Assembly (NCBI RefSeq): GCF_000284515.1
Contig: NC_017668.1
Span: 3,162,001-3,226,000, forward strand
DNA length: 64,000 bases
Direction of reading: 5' to 3'
Origin: Halobacillus halophilus DSM 2266
GTDB lineage: Bacteria > Bacillota > Bacilli > Bacillales > Halobacillaceae
The position numbers were made by a program, and so were the translations under genes. The notes beneath the pieces are model-generated. The model was not told where the DNA came from. It did not search any database and was given only the letters and a program-made list of their open reading frames with translations. Positions 33,940 to 42,484 of the stretch are shown here, piece after piece (position 1 is the stretch's first letter; each line of letters starts with the position of its first letter).

Positions 33940-35121
33940 CTAGCTGACAATCGGTTGATGTTTATTTTCGTGAAACTTATCTATCAATGGTTCTGCAGCT
34001 CCGTGGATGTTCCCTACTCCGTACATGACCCGGTCTTCTAACATCTCAGACAGAACTTCCATAATCTGTTCTGTAGTATAACCCTCTAAATCCAGAAGAT
34101 GATCTACTTGAATTTTTCCTTCATTAACATCTGTAACTATTGGTTCTGTGGTTTCCCCTATCAAAACGAGCGTATCAGTAGGGATGTAAGGTAAGACATC
34201 TTTGGAGAATTGTTCGGTACGCTCCACCCTGTCATCCCGGCAGTTCATAATAATGATGGGATTTTCAGAGGGGTAACCGAGAAATTCTACTCGTTTCCAT
34301 ATATTAATAGTAGAAACGGCGTCATTAGCCGCAAAGCCATTTACAAAATAAGCTGGCTTTTCAGGACTACCAAGTGGAAGAATGCGCATCGCCCCAGGAT
34401 CAGCAGGAGCCTTTAGCATCCCTTGGGATGCCGTAGCTTCATCAATTCCAATGGCTTCTGCCACGGCTAATGATAATGAAGCATTTTCAGGAAAAACCAT
34501 ATATTCAAACTTCTTTAAATAAGAATCTGAAATTTTACTATTATCCGCTACGATCACCTTCGTGTTCCTCTCCTCGGCAATTCTCTTATAGTAATCCACA
34601 TAAGGACTCTCGGATACTATCAAGTGACCATCATATGGAATAGTGGATACGAAAGCTTCCGCAACTTCATCAAGTGTAGGTCCCATTACGTCCATGTGAT
34701 CTTCTAAAACATTTACAATAACGCCAATATTGGCCTGCAGCATTTTTTCTTGAAATACAACCTGGTAATCAGGATTTACGGCCATACACTCACTTACCAA
34801 TGCCTCAGCGCCTTTATCAGCCGCTTCTTTAACTACTAATCTTTGTTCACGGATATTAGGACCTTCTCGTCTCCGTTTAATAGGCTTTTCTTCATCCGTG
34901 TCCCAAAAAATCATTCTTGCTGACGTTCCTGTGGTCTTGCCTATTGTTTTGTAGCCTGCTTCTTTCACGATACCGGTTATTAATCGAGTCACTGTTGATT
35001 TACCTCGAATACCGTTGATGTTTACTCGGATAGGCAGGGCATTGACGTTCTTTTTATGCTGATGCCATTCATAAGCACCAATAATTAGAACCGTGATTAA
35101 CACAATAGGTATTAATAACAT
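33940..35121 (-). CDS. capB: Poly-gamma-glutamate synthase CapB/PgsB
   Basis: A 393-residue Mur-ligase-like ATP-dependent amide ligase, the same length as B. subtilis PgsB. A membrane helix at residues 1-14 is followed by the P-loop NGIRGKSTVTRLI. Other family segments are GKTTGTSARMIFWD, EALVSECMAVNPDYQ and NIGVIVNVLEDHMDVMGP. It activates the gamma-carboxyl of glutamate by phosphorylation and extends the chain. It is the first gene of capBCADE. About 500 bp without genes lie upstream. Confidence 0.96.
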   Translation of the reverse strand: MLLIPIVLITVLIIGAYEWHQHKKNVNALPIRVNINGIRGKSTVTRLITGIVKEAGYKTIGKTTGTSARMIFWDTDEEKPIKRRREGPNIREQRLVVKEAADKGAEALVSECMAVNPDYQVVFQEKMLQANIGVIVNVLEDHMDVMGPTLDEVAEAFVSTIPYDGHLIVSESPYVDYYKRIAEERNTKVIVADNSKISDSYLKKFEYMVFPENASLSLAVAEAIGIDEATASQGMLKAPADPGAMRILPLGSPEKPAYFVNGFAANDAVSTINIWKRVEFLGYPSENPIIIMNCRDDRVERTEQFSKDVLPYIPTDTLVLIGETTEPIVTDVNEGKIQVDHLLDLEGYTTEQIMEVLSEMLEDRVMYGVGNIHGAAEPLIDKFHENKHQPIVS

Positions 35122-35570
35122 GTGTTTTCACTTCCTCTATCTTCTTTAGTCTGTAACCCTAAGTAAGTTTAAGTTATATAATTTTAATTCACAACAGCCA
35201 GGGTTAAAATTAATATTTTTATAGTAAAAATCCATACTATTCCTCACATCTACTAAATTATTAATATCACCCATAAGGAATAAGGTTCATTTTTTTATCC
35301 AATATATAAAAATAGAGGAATTTATTGTTATTTCAAGCCGTTAATTGTAATATCTACGTAATATAGAGTAATTTTTAGAATATTATACAGGAATAAGGAA
35401 CTATAAATTTTAGTACTATTAGATACGGGACGTTATTACTAAAAAAGGGATGGCATAGTAAACGATCAAAAATACAATTTTTGTTAAATCATCATTCATC
35501 TTTCTATCCAATATAAAAATGGATAGAAAACTTATTAATGACTTTGACTAAATATCAAAAAATATCAGGT
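35122..35570. other. Long AT-rich intergenic region upstream of the capsule operon
   Basis: There is no convincing gene. The region must hold the capB promoter (minus strand) and the promoter of the divergent DMT operon. I could not assign either with confidence. The length (over 400 bp) is typical of heavily regulated capsule promoters. Confidence 0.5.
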
Positions 35571-35571
35571 T

Positions 35572-35585
35572 AGGACATATGTCCT
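35572..35585. promoter_or_regulatory. Perfect palindrome before the DMT-Crp-DMT operon
   Basis: AGGACATATGTCCT, 14 bp, centred about 60 bp before the first ATG. A TTGACT lies about 30 bp upstream. It is a candidate site for the Crp/Fnr-type regulator encoded in the operon. Confidence 0.55.
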
Positions 35586-35637
35586 TTCGAAAGGTTATGA
35601 ATTCCTCTTTAATAGATGCAGAAGAGGAGGATGATCA

Positions 35638-36063
35638 ATGAAAGGAGCAATATTTGCCCTCCTTGGAGGGCTCTGCATTACAATGCAGGGAATCTTTAAC
35701 GCAAGAGTGAGTGAAGCAATTGGCGGATGGCATACGACTTCCATGGTTCATATCATTGCCTTCACCATAGCCATTATTATTTATTTAAACGTACGGGATG
35801 GAAAAGGAAAAAGCTTCAGGCAGGTACCCTGGCTTTATTTAGTGGGAGGATCGTTTGGGGTGATTGTTGTTTTTTCAGAATTAACAGCGATTCACAGAAT
35901 CGGTCCAGCTCCTGCTATTGCTCTATTACTCGTATCACAAATCGGAACGGCCTTTATTATTGAGTCACAAGGATGGTTCGGTGAACGAAAAGTTCCGATC
36001 ACACGCAGACAGAGTATTGGCCTGACCATGATGCTCGTCGGTGTCATCCTTTTTCAATTGTAA
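35638..36063 (+). CDS. DMT-superfamily membrane protein (YdcZ/DUF606 type), first of a pair
   Basis: A 141-residue protein with five hydrophobic segments. It matches the short DUF606/YdcZ drug-metabolite-transporter family: GGLCITMQGIFNARVSEAIGGW at the start (shown without its last bases), GGSFGVIVVFSELTAIHRIGPA in the middle, and ESQGWFGERK before the last helix. Such half-size proteins normally act as pairs, and a second copy (36787) lies in the same operon with a regulator between them. GAGGAGG precedes ATG. Substrate unknown. Confidence 0.85.
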   Translation: MKGAIFALLGGLCITMQGIFNARVSEAIGGWHTTSMVHIIAFTIAIIIYLNVRDGKGKSFRQVPWLYLVGGSFGVIVVFSELTAIHRIGPAPAIALLLVSQIGTAFIIESQGWFGERKVPITRRQSIGLTMMLVGVILFQL

Positions 36064-36081
36064 AAAGAAGGAGAGCTTAAC

Positions 36082-36774
36082 GTGAAAGAAAGACCTACAA
36101 CACTAGACTCCTATATCCAACAGTACCAGCTGGACGATTTATTTCCAGATTCCTTCAGGCAGCATATGAAGGTCTCCCCTTTTGAAAAGGGCGAAACTTT
36201 ATTTTCTGCCGGGGATGAACTTGAAGAATTATATTTTCTCGTCGAAGGAAAAATTAAAATTTTCACGCTGACGCCGGAAGGAATGTCGCTGATCAACCGC
36301 TTTAAACAGCCACTCGCTCTAATTGGAGATGTGGAATATGTTAAAGGCAGCTCGGTCCTCAATTCGGTGGAAGCCGTTACCGAAGGCGTAATGATTTCCG
36401 CCCCCTTTTCGCATTTAACTGCGCTTGAAAAGGAGCATCCAAGCTTCATCCGGTTTCTGCTGGAAACCGTGGCCCACAAGTTTTATACCGAATCCCATAC
36501 GACAAGTATGAACATGCTTTACCCTGTAGAAGTCCGGCTGGCGAGCTATTTATTATCGATTTCTTCGGTGGGAGAAGGAACGGTTTTTCATCAGGAAATG
36601 CGAACGTCCAATTTAATCGAACTCGCCGAATGGATCGGCACCAGTTATCGTCACTTGAACCGGGTTTTGAAGAAATTGGCTTCTGATCATGTCGTCGAGA
36701 GAACAAATGGATCGGTTACAATTAAAGATCTGGAAAAGCTTCGAACCCTCGCGAAAGGAAATATTTATGAATAA
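36082..36774 (+). CDS. Crp/Fnr-family regulator (YeiL-like)
   Basis: A 230-residue regulator. Residues about 20-130 form the cyclic-nucleotide-binding-like beta-roll (FEKGETLFSAGDELEELYFLVEG, split here). Residues about 150-220 hold a Crp-type winged HTH (LIELAEWIGTSYRHLNRVLKKL). The FeS-type cysteine cluster of Fnr is absent, so direct oxygen sensing by such a cluster is unlikely. The start codon is GTG, 19 bp after the first DMT gene. Its place between two transporter halves suggests it controls them, possibly through the palindrome at 35572. Confidence 0.9.
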   Translation: MKERPTTLDSYIQQYQLDDLFPDSFRQHMKVSPFEKGETLFSAGDELEELYFLVEGKIKIFTLTPEGMSLINRFKQPLALIGDVEYVKGSSVLNSVEAVTEGVMISAPFSHLTALEKEHPSFIRFLLETVAHKFYTESHTTSMNMLYPVEVRLASYLLSISSVGEGTVFHQEMRTSNLIELAEWIGTSYRHLNRVLKKLASDHVVERTNGSVTIKDLEKLRTLAKGNIYE

Positions 36775-36786
36775 GGAGGCGCTCTC

Positions 36787-37227
36787 ATGGTTGGTGCATC
36801 ACTCGCCATCATTTCCGGGATTTTAATTAGTCTGCAAAATATATTTAATGCCAGAGTCAGTGAAAAAACAGGACCCTGGGCCACTACTACACTTGTGCTC
36901 GGATTAGGTCTCGTCTGTTCCCTGCCTGTCTTTTACTCGGTCGAACAAAGAAGCCTGTTTGCGTTTGGAGATGTTAATCCCATCTTTTTATTCGGAGGTG
37001 TATTTGGTGTCGGAATCGTTTTCTTCTTAATGAGGGGCGTTTCCTTGATCGGACCGGCCTACGCTATATCGATAGCACTGATTTCACAGATCCTGATTGC
37101 TTTTACAATCAATACAGCGGGCTGGTTCGGGTTCGAATCTTCTTCCATCTCCTGGCAGAAGCTGATCGGTATCACGCTTTTGATCGGCGGGGTTCTCGTT
37201 TATAAATTAGAAAAGAGGGTGGGATGA
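36787..37227 (+). CDS. DMT-superfamily membrane protein (YdcZ/DUF606 type), second of a pair
   Basis: A 146-residue paralogue of the protein at 35638, with the same blocks: SGILISLQNIFNARVSEKTG, GGVFGVGIVFFLMRGVSLIGPA and NTAGWFGFES. It has five hydrophobic segments and ends in a basic tail. It starts 12 bp after the Crp/Fnr gene with AAGGAGG upstream. The two halves probably form a heterodimeric transporter. Confidence 0.87.
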   Translation: MVGASLAIISGILISLQNIFNARVSEKTGPWATTTLVLGLGLVCSLPVFYSVEQRSLFAFGDVNPIFLFGGVFGVGIVFFLMRGVSLIGPAYAISIALISQILIAFTINTAGWFGFESSSISWQKLIGITLLIGGVLVYKLEKRVG

Positions 37228-37259
37228 GGGGGTCTTATAAACAGCCTGGACGAATTAGA

Positions 37260-37298
37260 AAAGCTGAAGATGAATAAAATCACCTTCAGCCTTTTTTT
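37260..37298. terminator. Bidirectional terminator
   Basis: GCTGAAG pairs with CTTCAGC around a 14-nt A/T-rich loop, with T- and A-tracts. It lies between the DMT operon and the convergent lipoprotein gene. Confidence 0.75.
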
Positions 37299-37303
37299 AA
37301 TGG

Positions 37304-37936
37304 CTACTTCTCCTCATTCAGTTCCATTTTAAAAACAATGGCGTAGTCCTCATTCTTAATGGATGGAGGCAATGTCTTCAAATTCTCCGTCCCCCGGGTG
37401 GATAATTGACTCTGACTCGATCCTATTACATAAGCCCAGTAGATGGTTTCTCCCTTATTGAGCGTGACCCGTTCTTCCGGATGTTCAAACAGGAACGCTT
37501 TTAGGTCTTTGGGCTGCTCCGCTTGTCCCGCTACATATCCATCTGGTCCTCCAATCGTTAAATCATTCATCTCCTCCCCCATACGAACTTGAAAAGAATG
37601 GAGAGCGTTCTTATATTTACTATTCTCTTCAGCCGTAGACTGGGTGGTGATTTCATTGATCATTTTCCCGTTTTCATAGACTTCAATGGAACTGATCAGG
37701 GCTTCTCCCTCTGGTACCTTTCCATCCACCGTGAAGAAAGTTTGATAATCGACACCGATCTGATTAACAAGCGTCTTCTCGCGGTTGGAAAGCTTCGCCG
37801 GCTTTACCACCAGTGAGAATGAAGAAGCCTTATGACCATCATTCTCTTCCTGAGCCTGCCCCGTTTCGCTGCTGCCTTGATTCGTACATCCGGCCAGTAC
37901 AAGCGCTATTCCAATCAGAATCATAAATCGCTTCAT
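37304..37936 (-). CDS. Lipoprotein of unknown function
   Basis: A 210-residue protein with a clear lipoprotein signal (MKRFMILIGIALVLAGC, modified Cys at 17), then a polar linker rich in Ser/Gln/Glu. The mature domain (about residues 45-205) has no motif I recognise. The start at 37936 gives a standard lipoprotein signal; an in-frame ATG five codons earlier is less likely. It is convergent with the DMT operon. Confidence 0.72.
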   Translation of the reverse strand: MKRFMILIGIALVLAGCTNQGSSETGQAQEENDGHKASSFSLVVKPAKLSNREKTLVNQIGVDYQTFFTVDGKVPEGEALISSIEVYENGKMINEITTQSTAEENSKYKNALHSFQVRMGEEMNDLTIGGPDGYVAGQAEQPKDLKAFLFEHPEERVTLNKGETIYWAYVIGSSQSQLSTRGTENLKTLPPSIKNEDYAIVFKMELNEEK

Positions 37937-38239
37937 TTCTTTAGCCCCCATTCTCGTTTATACCAATAGATGAAAAAGAGAGTGTTGTTTAAGATCATCT
38001 TCTCTACATACGCTTACGATTCCATTGACCGATAAGTTTCAGGATAACGCGTTCCTTACATACACATTAGATTCAAAAATTCGAGATTTAATCTGTGAAA
38101 TATTGGGTATATTCTTTTCGTTGCTAGGTTTTCGCTAGTTTGAACCTTACCTTTTATGAGAAGTTCTGCACTAATATTTTACAAACGGTAAGTTTGACGT
38201 TCTCATAGCTTCTATGTAAAATGGCGTCATAAACAATTA

Positions 38240-38253
38240 TTGCACACGTGCAA
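38240..38253. promoter_or_regulatory. Perfect palindrome upstream of the ZIP transporter
   Basis: TTGCACACGTGCAA, 14 bp, centred about 45 bp before the ATG. It is placed where a metal-responsive repressor could act, but it does not match the Zur, MntR or Fur boxes I know. The rest of 37952-38291 contains no gene. Confidence 0.5.
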
Positions 38254-38291
38254 CTTTTATAAAAAACTACAACATTGAGAGGTGAATAAAT

Positions 38292-39101
38292 ATGCTAGAA
38301 GCCTTTAAAGAACTCCATCCTACTATGCAAGCTTTTATTGGGACATTATTTACATGGGGAATGACAGCTCTCGGGGCCGCTCTCGTCTTTTTTGTAAAGG
38401 GAACGAACCAGAAATTCCTTGATAGCATGCTTGCATTTGCCGGTGGGGTTATGATCGCAGCCAGTTATTGGTCTCTGCTTGCTCCTGCGATTGAAATGTC
38501 ATCAGAAAGTCCAGGTCCAGCCTGGGTTCCAGCTGCCGTTGGCTTCTTATTAGGGGGAGTACTGCTGATGTTTGTCGATCGCATGCTTCCAGCGATTGAC
38601 ACCGATCGTTACATGCATGATATTAAAGATCATAAGGCTAAGAATCGCACAGCTCTGCTCTTCTTTTCCATGACCCTTCACAATATTCCTGAAGGTTTGG
38701 CTGTCGGAGTCGCCTTTGGCGCTCTTGCTTCCAACATGACAGAATCGACGCTTGCGGGGGCTTTGGCACTCGCGCTCGGAATCGGCATTCAGAACTTCCC
38801 GGAAGGTACGGCCGTATCCATGCCGCTTCACCGTGATGGGATGGGGAAAAAGAAAAGCTTTATGTTCGGTCAATTCTCAGGGATGGTCGAACCAATAGCG
38901 GCAGTCGTAGGTGCGTCGGCCGTAATTGTCATTGAACCCATTCTTCCGTACGCACTCAGTTTCGCCGCTGGTGCCATGATCTTCGTCGTTGCGAAGGAAA
39001 TCATTCCCGGCTCCCATGAAAAAGGAAATGTCAATCTCGCATCCATGAGCCTTATGCTCGGGTTCACTGTCATGATAACGCTCGATGTCGCGCTTGGCTA
39101 A
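38292..39101 (+). CDS. ZIP-family divalent metal transporter (ZupT-like)
   Basis: A 269-residue membrane protein with eight helices. The two metal-site helices carry HNIPEGLAVGVAFG and QNFPEGTAVSMPL. Acidic and His residues in the loop (DRYMHDIKDHK) are typical. It imports zinc or related divalent metal ions into the cytoplasm. AGAGGTGAA precedes ATG. It is a single-gene unit with a strong terminator and a perfect palindrome in its promoter region. Confidence 0.93.
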   Translation: MLEAFKELHPTMQAFIGTLFTWGMTALGAALVFFVKGTNQKFLDSMLAFAGGVMIAASYWSLLAPAIEMSSESPGPAWVPAAVGFLLGGVLLMFVDRMLPAIDTDRYMHDIKDHKAKNRTALLFFSMTLHNIPEGLAVGVAFGALASNMTESTLAGALALALGIGIQNFPEGTAVSMPLHRDGMGKKKSFMFGQFSGMVEPIAAVVGASAVIVIEPILPYALSFAAGAMIFVVAKEIIPGSHEKGNVNLASMSLMLGFTVMITLDVALG

Positions 39102-39113
39102 TTGAAGACGAAT

Positions 39114-39151
39114 CAAAAAAGTCCAGAGTGATTGTACTCTGGACTTTTTTC
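39114..39151 (+). terminator. Terminator of the ZIP transporter gene
   Basis: AAAAAAGTCCAGAGT pairs with ACTCTGGACTTTTTT. Confidence 0.92.
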
Positions 39152-39244
39152 GTCTCGGCAAAATCCCCATCATGCCGCCCATTCACTCGCATAGTTAAAT
39201 GAACAATAACATGACCGGTATATCCTTGTATGTGCAAATATGTC

Positions 39245-39703
39245 TTACTTCCCACTTAACGAATCTCTATGAAAACCACCTTTTGCTTCATAAAGGTATT
39301 TATCAGGTACTGCTTCTTCAATCAACGGGAACAATTCTCTTTCTTCCAGTCGTACATGTTCATCCAGTAATTTCCCTAATTCATTCACTTTATCATAGGA
39401 TGTATTTTGACTTTCTCGAAGATGACGAATCAGACACCTGATTTGTGCATGTTGATAGAGCATCTGTTTGACCAAACCTTCATTAGGTTGTTCAGCATAT
39501 TCAAGATAAACCGGTAGTAGAATATCCTCCTCATCCCTAAAGTGATCCTGGCCATCTTCTTTCCAAAAATTAATCATTTCCCTTATTAATTGCTTATAGT
39601 TCTTTTCACTTTTTTCTGTCCCAGCTTTTTTCATTTCAAGAGCCATAACTAAAGCGTGATGGTGGTGGTGGGACAAAGGGATTAAAGCTTCATGCCTTTT
39701 CAA
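39245..39703 (-). CDS. Hemerythrin HHE-domain protein
   Basis: A 152-residue four-helix bundle with diiron ligands: the SHHHHHAL start, H-F-RDEED-LLP, YQHAQIR and LDEHVRLEERELFP. Family members bind oxygen or nitric oxide or act in iron-centre repair. The start is probably TTG 39703, because the strong AAAGGAGG site lies 6 nt before it. The in-frame ATG at 39709 directly abuts the site, and the ATG at 39727 lies upstream of it. Confidence 0.87.
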   Translation of the reverse strand: MKRHEALIPLSHHHHHALVMALEMKKAGTEKSEKNYKQLIREMINFWKEDGQDHFRDEEDILLPVYLEYAEQPNEGLVKQMLYQHAQIRCLIRHLRESQNTSYDKVNELGKLLDEHVRLEERELFPLIEEAVPDKYLYEAKGGFHRDSLSGK

Positions 39704-39790
39704 GTCCATCCTCCTTTCCATAAGCACTTCTTGTGAGAATCAACAACACGGTTTACAGATTAATTGGCTATAGATATAAATAGCCTCTCT

Positions 39791-40186
39791 CTATTCTGCG
39801 TTTTCATCTGTCTGATGAAGCCCGAAAATATTTCCTTCGCTATCCAGGAAGTATCCTTGCCAGGCCATTCCTGGCAGGGCATATTTCGGCATGGCGACCT
39901 GGCCGCCATGATTTAAAATTTTAGATTCAACAGCATCGAAATCTTCCACACCTATGGTACAGGCATAGCCATTCAGAGCCTGATTTAATTCAGGAGGCGC
40001 GCTTTGGCGCTGCATTAAAGCTCCATTGATCCCAAGCTCCTTGTCATCGCCGGTCACAGCTCCGGCATAAGGCATTCCCGCGTACTCGCTCCAATCTTCA
40101 AATGTCCATCCGAATACCCCGCTATAGAAATTCTTAGCCCGTTCCATATCATCCACATGAATTTCAAAATGAATAACTCTTCCCAT
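39791..40186 (-). CDS. VOC/glyoxalase-fold protein
   Basis: A 131-residue VOC protein with two beta-alpha-beta-beta-beta modules: RVIHFEIHVDDMERAKNFY at the start, GWTFEDW, and YFLDSEGNIFGLHQ at the end, with the Glu/His metal-type positions. The start at 40186 has AGGAGG 6 nt upstream; the frame is open 48 bases further but without a site. Function within the superfamily (dioxygenase, lyase or resistance) cannot be assigned. Confidence 0.87.
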   Translation of the reverse strand: MGRVIHFEIHVDDMERAKNFYSGVFGWTFEDWSEYAGMPYAGAVTGDDKELGINGALMQRQSAPPELNQALNGYACTIGVEDFDAVESKILNHGGQVAMPKYALPGMAWQGYFLDSEGNIFGLHQTDENAE

Positions 40187-40350
40187 AAGAACCTCCTGTT
40201 GATATGTTTTTTTTAAACATTTCCAATCGCTCATTCAAGTATGTATATTCTATTTCTAGTTTCAGACTCCTTCTTTATGCGTAAGTATCCTGCAAAGTAC
40301 CCATTAGTCCGAATTCCCACTCATCACATGATTCCAGAGCAATCTACTCC

Positions 40351-40521
40351 TTACTTATCACCACTTCCATTTGAACCAGACTGCGTATTCGCTTTTATTT
40401 CCTCTAATAGTTGCGTCTGCTGGTCCTGCTTCTCCAATACCTTATTCGTTACCTTTTGGATAGTATTGGTAATTAACCATAGAGAAAGGATGATGACAAC
40501 AATAATTAATAAACCATTCAT
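40351..40521 (-). CDS. Small single-pass membrane protein with a coiled-coil tail
   Basis: A 56-residue protein: one membrane helix (MNGLLIIVVIILSLWLI) and then a charged, Gln-rich amphipathic segment (KVLEKQDQQTQLLEEIKA), ending in a Gly/Ser tail. AAAGGAG lies 8 nt before ATG. A longer open frame on the opposite strand (40241-40564) has no ribosome site and no coding signs. Similar small helix-plus-coil proteins are common in Bacilli; the function is unknown. Confidence 0.72.
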   Translation of the reverse strand: MNGLLIIVVIILSLWLITNTIQKVTNKVLEKQDQQTQLLEEIKANTQSGSNGSGDK

Positions 40522-40604
40522 TCGTTTCACTCCTTTTTGTATCGTAGGATGTTTCTTCTTTTAAAACCGGAGGGATAAACAGATGATCAGTTGAACCTTA
40601 GTGA

Positions 40605-40784
40605 TTATCTTGTTTCGTTATACCATTTAATTGCAAACCATACTGCAAGCAGTTGCGAGATAAACCCGGCTAACCATCCTATCACAAGTGAATAATTCAC
40701 ATAATCACGAAGACCTATGCCTCCTGAAATTAAAATTGATCCCAACAGTATAAAAATAATAGTTAGTCTTTGATTTTTGTTCAT
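40605..40784 (-). CDS. Small two-helix membrane protein
   Basis: A 59-residue protein starting MNKNQRLTIIFILLGSI, with two membrane helices (about 7-24 and 33-53). GGGGGGAAG lies upstream of ATG 40784; an in-frame ATG further upstream includes the site itself. No family recognised. Confidence 0.6.
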   Translation of the reverse strand: MNKNQRLTIIFILLGSILISGGIGLRDYVNYSLVIGWLAGFISQLLAVWFAIKWYNETR

Positions 40785-40901
40785 CTGCTTCCCCCCATAA
40801 TTAAACTCCTGCCAATTCATAAACAATTTTACAAAATACAGGTGTGTTTTTCTCGTTTAAAGTCATATAGACTTAATCATTTCAACTTGTATCCAAACAT
40901 C

Positions 40902-40945
40902 GAAAAAACGGAACCCCCAGTATCGAAGGTCCCGCTTTTCAATGG
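40902..40945 (-). terminator. Terminator of the fatty-acid transporter gene
   Basis: On the minus strand CGGGACC pairs with GGTTCCG (G-U allowed), flanked by AAAA and TTTTTT. Confidence 0.75.
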
Positions 40946-40946
40946 A

Positions 40947-42287
40947 TCAATTGATGAATAATAGAGCGATGGAGATCGGAATGAAACTCCAAAGAAAAAT
41001 GATCACGCAGAATCCCATAATATCTTTCACTTTCAACCCAGCGATTGCAAGCAGAGGTAGAGCCCAAAATGGCTGAATCATGTTCGTCCATGAATCTCCC
41101 CAGGCAACAGCCATCGCTGTTTTGGCGGTACTGACATCAAGATCCATCGCAGCCGGAACCATGATTGGTGCTTGGACAGCCCATTGCCCTCCGCCGGAAG
41201 GGACAAAGAAGTTAACAATTCCAGCACTAATAAAAGCAAACAAAGGAAATGTGAATTCCGTAGATATACTTACAAACCAGGAAGACATTTGCTCAGATAA
41301 TCCAGAAGCCACCATCATTCCCATAATCCCTGCATAGAAAGGAAACTGAATGATGATACCACCTGCGTTTTTTACCGCTTCGTTGACACTGTTCAAAAAA
41401 TTCCGAGGGGTTTTATGAAACAGAATCCCCAGGAACAGGAAGAGAAAGTTGACGATATTGATATTCAAATCGAGACCATTCTGTACGAAAAAGTAAATAA
41501 CAAACGATAGCCCTAACAACCCTATCGCGATCGAAACGATGGCGCTGTTTTCTAAACGTTCGGCAGGTGTCATCTGCTCAGCAGTTGCTGCAAGCTCTTC
41601 TTCCGCCCGATCTTCATGTAACAGCTCCAGGTTATTTTTGCTCAAATCACCACTGGTCTTTAACAGCCATAAATTCAGAAACGGCAGGGACACTAATAGA
41701 ACAAAGACGATAAATAAATTCATACCGCTAAAAAGAGTCTCTGTAATCGGGACCGAACCAATCGTGTCCGAAAGAAAATGATCTTCCGTTGCAATCGTAA
41801 GAGGGATGGAACCAGACAATCCTCCGTGCCACAGTAAAAATCCACTGTAGGCACTGGCCATTAATAATCGATAATCCACGTTTGGTACACGTCTGGCTAC
41901 GTGAATCGCCAGTAAAGCTCCTACAACTAAACCAAAGCCATAATTAACTAAACACGCTGCCGCTGCAGTAAAAGAAACTAACAAGATAGCCTGGCCTGGC
42001 GTTTTAGCCAGCGTACTCAATCTCTCTAGCCCACTCTTAACAAGCGGGGTGTTGGCTAATATGTATCCAGTTACAACAATTAAAGACATCTGCATGGCAA
42101 AAGCTAATAAATCCCAAAACCCGTCTCCCCAGAATTGAACCATTTGAACGGGAGAACTTTCTGTAAAACCAATCCCAAGACCGAACACCACGAGTGTTAA
42201 TATGACCGCAAACAAAAACGCATCCGGTAGATACCGCTGAACCAGTCGATCAAAAAACAAAGTCATTCCTTTAAGCAACCTCATCAC
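40947..42287 (-). CDS. Short-chain fatty acid transporter, AtoE family
   Basis: A 446-residue membrane protein with about 10-12 helices. It matches the AtoE/short-chain fatty acid transporter family: RLVQRYLPDAFLFAVILTL at the start, FWDLLAFAMQMSLIVVTGY, LVNYGFGLVVGALLA, LLWHGGLSGSIPLTIAT and FFVPSGGGQWAVQAP. It probably imports acetoacetate, butyrate or similar acids. A perfect cre directly upstream predicts repression by CcpA when glucose is present. A terminator follows. Confidence 0.92.
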   Translation of the reverse strand: MMRLLKGMTLFFDRLVQRYLPDAFLFAVILTLVVFGLGIGFTESSPVQMVQFWGDGFWDLLAFAMQMSLIVVTGYILANTPLVKSGLERLSTLAKTPGQAILLVSFTAAAACLVNYGFGLVVGALLAIHVARRVPNVDYRLLMASAYSGFLLWHGGLSGSIPLTIATEDHFLSDTIGSVPITETLFSGMNLFIVFVLLVSLPFLNLWLLKTSGDLSKNNLELLHEDRAEEELAATAEQMTPAERLENSAIVSIAIGLLGLSFVIYFFVQNGLDLNINIVNFLFLFLGILFHKTPRNFLNSVNEAVKNAGGIIIQFPFYAGIMGMMVASGLSEQMSSWFVSISTEFTFPLFAFISAGIVNFFVPSGGGQWAVQAPIMVPAAMDLDVSTAKTAMAVAWGDSWTNMIQPFWALPLLAIAGLKVKDIMGFCVIIFLWSFIPISIALLFIN

Positions 42288-42297
42288 CCCTAAACTT

Positions 42298-42311
42298 TGT
42301 AAACGTTTTCA
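42298..42311. promoter_or_regulatory. cre (CcpA site) upstream of the fatty-acid transporter
   Basis: TGTAAACGTTTTCA matches the 14-bp cre consensus TGWAANCGNTNWCA at all positions, 11 bases before the start codon. Confidence 0.78.
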
Positions 42312-42484
42312 AAATAATCTAACATGTTCTAGTCTCTCTGAAATAAATGGAAAATTCAAGGGAGATTAAAGAAATTATATCCAGTCAGATCAAATTGCTA
42401 TGCAAGATGATCCTTCAAAGGTAACCCTTTAATACATGGATCTGTTAAAGTTTAATGTTGATTTTTCATAAGAGCCTTATTACG

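Noticed and set aside
40241-40564. 107-codon plus-strand frame
   Set aside because: It has no ribosome site and is antisense to a 56-residue minus-strand gene that has a good site and a membrane helix plus coil.
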